Shown here: piece by piece, positions 30,501-43,280 of the stretch
Numbering within the stretch: position 1 is the first letter of the stretch
How the letters are laid out: each line of letters opens with the position of its first letter
Assembly: GCA_963082975.1 (NCBI GenBank)
Contig: OY720348.1
Span: 15,434,078-15,498,077 of the forward strand
Length of the DNA: 64,000 bases
Direction: 5' to 3'
DNA from: Labia minor
Taxonomy: Eukaryota > Arthropoda > Insecta > Dermaptera > Spongiphoridae
Program-made: the position numbers and the translations under genes
The notes under the pieces: generated by a model
Database searches by the model: none
Seen by the model: only the letters and a program-made list of their open reading frames with translations
What the model was told of the DNA's origin: nothing

Positions 30501-31584
30501 TTGAGGGTTTTTGAAAATAAAATTCTCCCCAACATGAGAAACTGAAAATGAATCTTATTCCTGGGGAATGTCGGAGATTATATAATGAAGACATACATGA
30601 CCTCTATATCCCCAAAATATAGATAGAAATATAAAATCGAGAAGGTTATTAAGATGAGCGGGAGGGACATTCAGGCACAAATGGGAGAACAAAGCTTGGT
30701 TAGAAGAATGTTTTCAGGAAACTAATTAGAAAATAATCGGTTGAAAGATAATACCTATAATAAAAAATACCTATATATATATATATATATAATATAATAT
30801 ATATAATTGTATATTTTTTTTTATAAAGGGGTTTTATAATTATAATTTAAAAAAATTAATGCAATAACATTTTTATACCCACCTTTTTATATTTTATTTT
30901 TATTTTCTGTTGAATCGAAATTTTATATTATTTTTAATATTTATAGATTGTTTTCATTAGCTCATCTCTTATTTTTTATTTTTTATTATTTTAAATATAA
31001 TATATCTATAAATTTTTTGATTTTATTAACACATATAAAATCCCTTGAGATATTATATTAGTTAAATTATTAATAAAGTTGATTATTTAAGAATTATATT
31101 TTATATATATATATATAAAGGGGTTTTATAATTAAAATTTAAAAAAATTAATGCAATAACACAATTTTATACCCACCTTTTTATATTTTATTTTTATTTT
31201 CTGTTAAATCGAAATTTTATATTATTTTTAATATTTATAGATTGTTTTCGTTAGCTCATCTCTTATTTTTTATTTTTTTAAATATAATATATCTATAAAT
31301 TTTTTGATTTTATTAACACATATAAAATCCCTTGAAATATTATATTAGTTAAATTATTAATAAAGTTGATTATTTAAGAATTATATATATATTATATATA
31401 TAAAGGGGTTTTATAATTAAAATTTAAAAAAATTAATGCAATAACAATTTTATACCCACCTTTTTATATTTTATTTTTATTTTCTGTTGAATCGAAATTT
31501 TATATATTTTTTTAATATTTATCTATATTTATAGTTTCCTGTAAAATATATAAAGGATCATTTAAAAATATCGAAATTGATACC

Positions 31585-31637
<53 letters not shown>

Positions 31638-34600
31638 AAATCCTATTTTTAATAATTTTATAAAATATCTTTATGAAAGTGAAAATTTCATTTTAAGCAA
31701 AAATGATTAAATAATTATAATAATATGTATGAGTGTATATATATATTGTAATAGTTATCCGGGATTGAGCTTAGAAATAGTGGTAGGAGGTGGGGGGGGG
31801 GGGGAATATGACAACAGCTTTTACTATTAGAAAAGGGTTGCCTGTGTAATAATGGTAGAGGGCGGGATTTTAATATCTTTTCTGTGGGCTAAAATGAAAG
31901 GAGGGGTAGAGATCGATTACATAGACATCGATAAATATATATTATGTAGATTATGACATTTATTTATTGTATTATTTATTTTTTTTTTTTTTTAAATACA
32001 TTAATAATATTATATAATATAAAAGAACATTATTAAGTAATATTAAGATGTTTAGGTAGAGCGACTGATCTCATTTTTCCCCTACCCCTCCCTCATTCAG
32101 CGCTAACAAAAAGGTATTTAAAGTAACCTCTGCTCTCTGCTCTTAGTTATTCGAAAAACTCGACTGAAGAAACAACGAAAATATTCTCTTATCTCTTATC
32201 AGAAATCGAATAAAACCAATCATGGCTTTATAATAATGGTGTTGTGTGTATTTGTGTTGGTGATATTGTGCTAAGCCACATGGATCATCCTACTAGAAAA
32301 TTTTAATATTACATATTTATTTTTTTTTAACATAAATAATTTCTAAATAATATTAATAAATATCGTCCTAGCTAAGTTATTTTTTAAGGCTAAATCTAAT
32401 TACAAAATAAAAAAAAAAGGTTTAAAACCGTGAACTATTTGTGGACTGTTGTTCTGGTTCTGTGCCAATCAGAACAATCCACAAAACTTTTGAGTGAGTT
32501 TCTTTATTAATTTACTATTTTTTTTTGTCATAAACATTTTGAAATTAAAAAAAACTTAATTAAAAAAAAATTTCTAAAAGATAATAGTAGGATTATAACT
32601 AAGAAAACTCCTCTATTAATATATTCAATCAAAAAAAAAAAAATTATTGATACATGAAAAATAATAAAAACCAATTTCTTTAAGAAACCTAAAACCGAAA
32701 CAATTATATTAATACCTCTCCGGGCACATTCATTTTTTATTTTTATTTTTCATTGAATCAAATTCAAACCCCTATATCTAATAAACAAAATTATTTTTTT
32801 TATTAATTATTTTTTTTTTAATCTATCTATAATTAAAAATAACTTTTTTTTTAAATTTTAAATCATCAATAGACATAATATTTTATATTTATAGCCTAAA
32901 ATCGCCGAGAAAAATCAGGAAATTCAAAGTAAACCCGAAAAACCTAAACCAAAGATTTCTGAACAGGTATATTGTGGATTTCGATATATCTTAATTGATT
33001 TTTCTAATTTTTTTTTTTTTTGTCCCCTTTTGAATTTTTTTTTTTGTCATATGAATTAATCATTTTTTAGGAAAAAATTGTGGATAAATCGGTTGCTAAA
33101 GTTGAACCAGAAATAATATCAGACAACATACCTGAGGTAGAAATTATAAATAAATTATTTACTAAAATTTTCGGACTTTCTATTATATTGGGAATCTAAT
33201 TACATTAAGTCACTTGTATGGTGCAAATTTAAAATTAAATTTATTTTCTTTTTTAATATCATTGATTGCTATCATTAGACAATGAAAAAAGAACAATTTA
33301 TAATTTATTTTGTTTTTTGTATAATTTTCTCAACTCGTATTTAACAATATATGTTGTTTGTTTCCAATATCAATGAATAAATTTAAAAAAAAGTTAAATT
33401 TCAATTGCATACATTTACTTTTAAAAATTTAGAAATTTGTTACTTTTTTAAAATTTTACTTAACAATATAAATAATATATTTTTTTAGTTTAGATGTTCT
33501 AAATGTACTAGTATATAAGTATATTTGGTTGAATCATTTTAATAGGGTGTCTTGCTAAGAATTATTTAATAAATATAATCATAATTAAATCAAAAAACAT
33601 TTTCAATTAAGAATAATGATTATTCAAAAAAATTATATTTATATTAAAAATAATATTATAATAACACGTTTGTCTAGTCATTTTTAAATTTGGCCATGAG
33701 GTGACTTAATTAACTTACATATAAAAAAACTTTATTCGCTTTTCAATATTATATTGCATATTAACTGCAGTAGTCTAGAGTCTCTATTTACATGATGACT
33801 TAATTTTATATAATCTAACAGAAAAACAAAACAATTTAATTGATAAAAATGCATTCTATATTTATAAATACAAAAAAACTTGTAAAATATAAATAGACAC
33901 ACATACTTTAAAGATAATTTATTATTTTTTTAATTTATTGAAATATATATATTTAGCTATATTTCAACGATATAAATTACGAGTGATTCTTCAGTTGAGA
34001 ATTAAATTGATAGGTTTTAATTAATATTATTATTATATTTTAAATCACATACCCTCGGCTTCATTATTTAATCTTTAAATTGAACATGTGAAATAATTAA
34101 TTGATAGAATTAGTAGATTTAATAAACAAGATTAATATTTATTTACTTAATTGAACGTTTATGTAAAATAAAACAAATTTCTGTGAAATATAATAAAATT
34201 AATTAGGTATATTTTTATATAAAAATATATAATGCATCAGTTTATACCTCGATATTTCTTTTTGTATGCATTAATAATATACTTAATTTATTGTTAATTA
34301 ATTATATTAATTATTAACAATAATAGAAACTACTATCTCTCGATATATCAATGAACGAGGGCTGTTCCTTGAATGATTATGTTGTTACAATCTCATATAT
34401 ATATATATATATATATACGAGGGTGGAGTGTAAAGTTTCCGACCGGACTAAGAAAAACGATGTTTTTCAACATTCAAGATAGCTGAGACCTGTACGATGT
34501 CAGCTGAACGTGTGCGAAATATTTTGTACAACCATTTGAACATGGAAAGCTGTGTGCAAGGTGGGTGCCGCGTTTGCTAACGTTAGACCAAATACTACTT

Positions 34601-37600
34601 CGAAAAACCATTTCTACCGACAATTGGGCTCTGTAGGCGTAATCCAAACGAATTTTTGCGTCGATTCTTAACTGTTGATGAGACTTAAATTAAATTAAAT
34701 TTAATTAATTAATTAATTAATTTATTTATTTATTAAATTAATTAACTAATTTAGAACACCGTTATGAGAAATATATCAGTGTTGATGGAGATTATGTTGA
34801 CAAATAAAAAAAAAAAAAATTTAAAGGCATCCTTTTTCTTGATCAGGCCGGAAACTTTTCACCCGACCCTCGTACACTCGAAATATTTTTAATTCAGTAT
34901 AATAATAATTAGATATTCATTTATCATTATTTTTGTATTATTTTTTAAGAAAAACAACAAGAATTATATATCATGGTCAAAAGATTGTAAAAAGAGACTC
35001 TAAGAAATTTTAACGCGCTGTTCTAAGCTAATCGTTCAAAAGCTCTTAATCGATTGTTTTATCTATTCTATTCTATTCTTTTCTATTCTTTTCTATTCTT
35101 TTCTATTCTATTCTATTCTTTTGGTATTGTTGAAAGAGTAATTCGCCCCTAATGTGATAAATTTGAATATTTTTATTATTGACTAGAAGGGGAATGGAGT
35201 GTAGATTCATCAGTTAGAATAAATAGCAAGTAAACAAAATTGATTTATGAAATTGATTCTGAAAAAGCATAAAGGATTCATTTTGCAATAGTTTACACAG
35301 AAAATAAAAAAACAATGGTTGTAGGAGGGGAATGCGATTTTTATTATGTACAATATTTAAATATATTGTAAAGCGACAAGTCTTAAGTAAATTTGTATGT
35401 TAAAATAAAAAATATATTAGTATATTTAATGTAATTATAAATAATTAGAAAACCAAACATTACAAGAATATATGGCAAAATCCTTTGTCACCCCGTTTTA
35501 TTCTAAATATTCTATTATTTCTGTCTCTCTCTCTCCCTTATTATTTGAATGTAATATATAAGTAGGTAAATGTATATTTCTTTTATTATTTTTGTATTTA
35601 CCGATGGCCTTTCATTCAAAGGCAAATTTCCTATAAAAAATTTTTCCCCAATTTAAAATATATTGATTATTTAACCTATTTAATCTATCTATTTTATCAT
35701 TATTTCATACTCATTGGTGTAATTACAGAGAAGTTTATTATCAATATAGTCCTATTAGAGAAAAAATAATATTTTCATTCAAAATGCCAAACGATCATAT
35801 ACATCATCGATTCATGAATAAACAATTCATGAGCTCTTCTAACAAGGCAAGTGGACAGAGAAACTTTTTTATTTAAATCATAATTTTATTGGATATTCTT
35901 AGAAATTTAGTATGTATTAATATAATGCTGTAAAAAGTCGGATTGTATTAAGTATCATATATAGAAGAATATCAAAATAAAAATTTATAAAACTATTATC
36001 TTGCTAGTCGTATTCTTTGAAGGTGAGGCATGGTCCATGATTTTAGGGGGCTAGAATAGATTCAGGGGCTCTTAAAAATAAAATTCGTTGTAATATTTAT
36101 GGGAAGAAAATAGATGAAATTTTTGAGAAATGGAGGATATTGCATAACGAGGAATTGCATGATACCCTATAGTTAAAATTATAATTTAGGATTAAAAAAA
36201 AGCAAAAAAGATAGGATGAAATGATCAAGGAACTAGAATAGGGGTAGTAAGATTGGTGACAAATTTATTATCATGAAAACAATCAGTGGATGTAGTGAGG
36301 GGGTAAACTAAAACTCAAATTGTGAGACGAACGGTGGTTAGATAAAGGTTGCACGAAATGGAAACTGAAGAGTAATCATTAGTAATATGGATAGAATATT
36401 GTTGTTGTTATGTATAATAGTTTAACTAGTATTATTGGGAGATATAAAAATTATTAATATTGATATTTAGAATTATGAATTCATTTCTCTGATAATTATT
36501 ATTATCCACCCCAATGGACACATTTTTTTTCTCATTTTAAACAAATAACATATCATAATAATAATATAACATTTAACTAATTTTTCTTTATTAATGCTAT
36601 ATATATTCTATATATATATATAAAAGCTCGTCTTCTCTTTACTCTCTATAAAGATATTGCTCTCTTCATACAAAACAAAACTTTAAATATCAATTATCTT
36701 TTATTTTCTTCTTTAAAGCTTCTTTCTACTCTGCTCCAGGCTTTCTTCAATAAACCTATTTTTGTTATTAATTTTTTTCGCTAAATTACAATAATTTTTC
36801 ATATATATAATTTTATACATAACATACACATTAATAATTTTCCAAAAAAAAAAAATTATAAAATGTATTTATAATATCTGGATAATATCGTATACTAAAA
36901 ATACACAAAAACTTTTATTATTATATTATTTTATTTCTTTATATACTCTTATTTTTTAAACATTTCATTTATATTAAAAAAAAAATATTTCTTTTATTCA
37001 GGCCGTCGAGGTCACAGAACGAAAGATGTCCACCACCAAGGTATATTCTTAAAAAAATATATTAGTCATTTCGCTATTTTTTAACAAACGCTTTTATATT
37101 ATTTCGCTATTTTTTAACAACGCTTTTATAAATATAAGTATAGTCTTATATCTTTCTAATTCTGATTCGTGTATTTCTTTAGATTGAGAGTCGTAAACAA
37201 TCTCTCGTTGTTGAAGAAAAGGTATATATCAATCATTTAACTCGACTTTTATTATTCACATTAAAATAGAATAATTTTTTTAATATTTTATATTGAATTT
37301 TTGTTTTAATAGGTTATCGATGATGGCAAAGTCAAACAAAGAAAATTTTCCACTCAAAAGGTGAATTTTCTCTTTAACTATTTCAAAGAATATATATTAA
37401 ATAATTTAAAATACTTAGATGTTTTGATTATCTGATAGACATGGAAAATGGTTTTACCTAAATTAAATTTTATTAAATACAAAAATACAAAAATCGCCTT
37501 AGAATTTCGGAGTTTTTCTTTTATCTATCAGTTGTGTTACTTGTGAGTTTCTTTTCTCTAGTATCCCCTCATGATAAACTGTCGTTTTTGAAAAATATTT

Positions 37601-40600
37601 GATTTTTAGTTTAGAAACCCAATAATAAAAGATAAATAAATGTAAAATAAACTGGATTGATTTTAATTGTGATCATTTATATTTAAATTATTAAAGTGTT
37701 AATATTATCATTTTAAAAATGATTCATGGACTTAGTTGTATCATTAACAGAAAAATAAATAAAAGAAAAAAAAAATTATTTCTAAATATTAAATCTATAA
37801 ATCGTGCTTTAAAGAATTTATTATAAATAAACAAATAATAAGACAATCGAGATTTATGAAAAATTTAAAAACAATGATCATACCTTGAAAATAATATTTA
37901 TCAATATTCAAAATATTCAATATCATCAATAAACAGATATATATCTTTTATTTTATATAAAAAGCAGTGATGTATTGGTAAAATAAGAAGTAAGGGAACG
38001 CATAGTGGGAGCAAAAAAGTCCTATTTTCAGCAAACTATCTATTTCCACATATAAGTTTTTATTTTTTCTTATTCTTACCATACAAAATATTAACGAAAA
38101 CAAAAAAAGAAATTCTAAAGTTAAGTGGGAGTTGTCGGGACATGAAAAAGTACTGGATTGCGTTTCGGTTCTGAAAAATAGGTAATGGAACGTTGTTCCC
38201 TCCCAATACTGATAAAAAGTCAAAAACGAAAATAAAGCTGCTTTTAATTAAGAAATAAATGAGATGTAGAATTTTAATTAATATTAATTATATATTGAAA
38301 TTACAATATATTTCTGAAACTTTCAAGCCTCTTAACGAATATCATTATTTTTGCTACGCCACATTAGCCAATTTATAATAAATAAAATCAATTCGTTTTA
38401 TAATTCGATAATACAGTATTATTACAATGGGAGCATTATATTTTTTTAATATTTTTGTTTATTATTATTTTGGCCATAAAATTTGACATAAATTACTATA
38501 TTTTTATGTTGTTAATTGAAATAAATTATTTTAAAACCTTTTTCCTCTTTGCTTAAATTGATTAATTAATTAAATTAATTTTTCATTTTTATTATTTAAT
38601 TCGATTCATCATTAACGCACAATTATAGTTGAATAAAGAATACATTTCAAAAATTTTGAATTTTTATATAATTATAATAATTCAATATAAACAAAATCGC
38701 ATTAAAATAATATAATTTTCTATTAATTTGTCGTTAACGTTTGCAATTATTTTCAAACTAGGAAGAAGAAGTTAAGATTCAACAACGTAAAGCTTCTGTT
38801 ACCGAGAAAGTCACAGAGAAGGTAGTTAGTTGTCTTCTTAATTTCTTTTATTATTTTATTTTTGAAAACTTATCGCTTTAAAATAATATTTTCAAATGCT
38901 TTTTCCTTCTTCACAACTTAACGATTACGCTCTTTTATTTATTTTCAGCTTAAAAAAATGCTTTGATTTTATTATAAAAATTACTTTATATTATCTTTCT
39001 AATATATAATATTAATATATTTTAATGAAAATTTTTCTGAAATTTAATTTAGCATATATACACTATTGATATTAATAATATTTTATTTTTATTTTGTTAA
39101 TTATACTTTAATTTATTTTATTTTGCTAACAAATAAATAAGACAAATAGCAAACTCTATATTATACTTTAGGCGAAACCTAATATCTGAATTTTTCTTAT
39201 AACTTCAGGTAAGTTTGAATGCTTTATGGATAAAAATTCAATTGTTATATTATAAACTATTATTTATTCGATTTTGGTGACGGTACTAAACACGAAAATT
39301 TTTCCAGAATTGTCACAATCTTAATCCATTCTACACAATACTATCTATCCTCTACAAATTATTTAATGTTATTATATTGGTCTCTACAGTTCTTGATTAC
39401 CCTAATTATTGTAAATAAATATTTCGTACATTTTGCTCCCCAATTCAAGCAAATAGCACAAGTCCAAAGCCTAGTCACTTTTACGATTGGTGGTGGAATC
39501 GTACAATATTCAATCTCCAATGATCGGCCCATAAATTTTTCGAAGAATTTTTATATTTTTTTTTATTTTATAATTTTATATTTTTTATATTTCTTTATTT
39601 ATATCTATATATTGCAATAATAATTCAAAAAAATCTATTTTTAATGCCTAATAACAAGAATGCAAATCTAATTCTTCTCATCAAATCTATATAATCTGAA
39701 CATTTTAATTTTTATTCATATGCACTGAATCTTGCGCTCTTCTTTCATCATTTACACTTCTCTTAACTGTGGTTGAAATATTTCACAAATATAAAACATT
39801 CATATATACTGATTATACCCTCATGATTTCACAGAAACCGGAAGAGAAAAAACCTGAACCAGTTAAGGTAAATAGTTTCAGCTCTTTCTATTCAATCATA
39901 CCTCTAAAATTAATACATGTTTTTTTATCATTATATATATGTACGCGTATATACGATGGGTAATATCAATATAGTTTCATATATTATGAAATTTAATTAA
40001 AAAAAATTAAGTAAAAATAAAAATAAAAATATAAATATAAACATGTATTAAATAATAAGAGAAGAACACACAAACAAACATATATACTGATGATAAATTT
40101 CCCTTAATTTCACAGAAACTGGAAGAGAAAAAAACCGAACCTGTTAAGGTAAACAGATACACTTGTTACTATCCAATCATACCTTTAATGCTAATACGTG
40201 CATTAATATCATATTATATATAAACATATATTCTTTGTTTATTTTTAATATAATTTTTCATTTGAATAAATGCACACACAAAAATTAATTATAATTAATT
40301 TTAAAGAAAAAATATTAAAATTTCTCATATTAAAGGTTTCAAAAACAAAATGTAGTATAAATAATTTAGTACAACTATAAATATAGATACCTATTAAGTA
40401 ATAGAACACATAAAAAATATAAGTATATATATGATCTCCCTCTAGATTTCACAGAATTAATTAATTAATTTTTTTTATTTTTATTATTCAATTACCTTCA
40501 GCATTATATAATTATGTATATATTTCCCTCGATTTCACAGAAAGTCGAAGAGAAAAAACCTGAACCAGTTAAGGTAAACAGACACACTTGATTTTATCCA

Positions 40601-43237
40601 TTCGTACCTTTAACACTAATACGTGTTTTTATCATTATAATTATATATATAATGATTATATATATACGAGTATATACAATGAATAATATAAATAACATAA
40701 CATAATAATTTTATTAATAGTTAATTTTATTTAGAATAATAATGATTTTTTTTATTTTTAATAAGAATGTTAATTTAAATAAATAAAAATATGAAATATA
40801 ATTAATTTAAACAAAAAAAAAAATATTTCTCATATTAAACGTTTTAAAGACATAGATACAGGGGTCTTATTTCATATAGTTGTAAATTTAATTAAAGAAA
40901 AAGATCTCGTAAAAATACAAATACAAATATAAATATAAACACGAGTAGTAGGTATAAAAAATAGAACACATACAAACATACATATATACTGATGATAAAT
41001 TTCCATCCATTTCACAGAAACTGGAAGAGATAAAACCTGAACCAGTTAAGGTAAACAGATACACTTATATTTAACCAATCATACTTTTAATACTGATACG
41101 TGTATATTATATATATATTATTTTTACTCTCTCTCTCTCTCTAAGAGTTTTCTCTTAAATATATAAATTATATTAATAAATATAATATGCGAGGGTGGGG
41201 TGAAAAGGTTCCGGCCTGACCTAGAAAAACGATGTTTTAAAATTTTTTTTTTTTGCTTTATTTTTCAACATTCAAGATAGCTGAGACCTGTACGATGTCA
41301 GCTGAACGTGTGCCCAATATTTTGCACAACCATTTGAACATGGACAAGCTGTGTGCAAGGTGGGTGCCGCGTTTGCTAACGTTAGACCAAATACTACTTC
41401 GAAAAACCATTTCTACCGACAATTTGGCGCTGTAGGCGAAATCCAAACGAATTTTTGAGTCGATTCATAACTGTTGATGAGACTTAAATTAAATTAAATT
41501 AATTAACTAAATTAGAACACCGTTATGAGAAATGTATCAGTGTTGATGAAGATTATGTTGAAAAATATAAAAAAAAAAATTAAAAAACATCCTTTTTCTT
41601 GGTCATGCCGGAAACTTTTCACCCCACCCTCGTATATAATATATAATAATAAATTTTAAAAAGTTCATATTTATATATTTCACATAGTAAATCTATTAAA
41701 GACATTGATATAGATATCGTTAAATACACTATAAATTTTAAATACCAAATGTAGTATATATATATATATATATATATAAACACGTATTAGGTAATAAGAG
41801 TAGAAGACACATACAAACATACATATATACTGATGATGAATTTCCCTCCATTTCACAGAAACTCGAAGAGAAAAAACCTGAACCAGTTAAGGTAAACAAA
41901 TACACTTGTTTTTATCCAATTATAACTTAATTACTGATAGATAAATTTTAAAAAAATATTAATATTTTTCATATTCAAATTTCAAAAATTGATATTTATA
42001 TTTCACATAGTAAATCTTACAAAGGCATTAATTGATAAACATATCATTAAATACACTAAAAAATTAAAAAACGAAATGATATATATGTTTATAAATATAA
42101 ACAGCAAAAAAAAAAATCGAACACATACAAACATACATATATACTGATGATCAATTCCCCTCCATTTCACAGAAAATTGAAGAGAAAAAACCTGAACCAG
42201 TTAAGGTAAACAGATATACTTGTTTTTATCCAATTATAACTTTATTTTTGATAGATAAATTAAAAAAAAATATTAATATTTTTATAAAGTTCAAAAATTA
42301 ATTTTTATATTCCACATCTTTCAAATCTTTCAAAGTCATTGATATAGAGGTCGTTACACTAAAAAAATTAAAAAAGAAATGTATATAAATATAAACACGT
42401 ATTAGTTAAAAAAAATTGAACACATACAAACATACAATATACTGATGATCAATTCCCCTCCATTTCACAGAAAATTGAAGAGAAAAAACCTGAACCAGTT
42501 AAGGTAAACAAATACACTTGTTTTTATCCAATCTTACTCTTAATACTAATACGTGCTTTTTTATCCAAATTATTAATTATTAATAAAATTATTCATTTTT
42601 TTTAATTCTTAATAAGATTTTTTATTTAAATAAAGTAAAATATGAAATACTATTAATTTGAAAAAATATTAAATTATTATTCATATTATACATTTTAATG
42701 ACAGATATACAGATTTTTAAATTAAAATCAAAATATAATAAAAAAAAAAATTAAAGTTATAAATATATAGAACTCAAATCTTTTCAGTATCAATCATTTT
42801 GTTTTAAAACTAATACTTACTTTTTGACCTAATAATTATATCTATCTATATATTTATTTTTATATTTTTAATAAAATTTTCCTTTTATATAAATAAAAAT
42901 TCGAAATATAATTAATTTGAAAAAAATATTAAAATATTTCTCTTATTAAAAGTTTCAAAGACATAGTTACCTATAGAGATCTTATTTCATTCATAATTAA
43001 ATTTTATTCATGAAAAAATTCTATTGAATATAAAAATTCAAATTTAAATATATATACACGTATTAGTTAATAAGAGTATAGACACCTTCAAACATACATA
43101 TATTCTGACGATGATTTCCCTCATGATTTCACAGAAAACGGAAGAGAAAAAACCTGAACCAGTTAAGGTAATTAGATTTATATATATTTATTACCAATCA
43201 AACTTCTACTACTAATACGTTTTTTATATCATTATAG

Positions 43238-43280
<43 letters not shown>

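Larger units (their letters stand above)
29981..32894 (+). other. PEVK intron with LINE relic and local tandem triplication
   Basis: Holds a decayed non-LTR fragment (30525-30690), a three-copy tandem repeat (30825-31545), a long TA tract (31589-31634) and a G-run at 31790-31804. No further coding exon is recognised. Confidence 0.6.
33137..37001 (+). other. PEVK intron with mariner derivative and LINE relic
   Basis: Holds the internally deleted mariner at 34418-34872, a TTCTA-type low-complexity repeat at 35061-35120 and a decayed LINE fragment at 36022-36180. No extra exon is recognised. Confidence 0.6.

Noticed and set aside
35061..35120. TTCTA-type pentamer repeat
   Set aside because: Short simple-sequence repeat without further structure.
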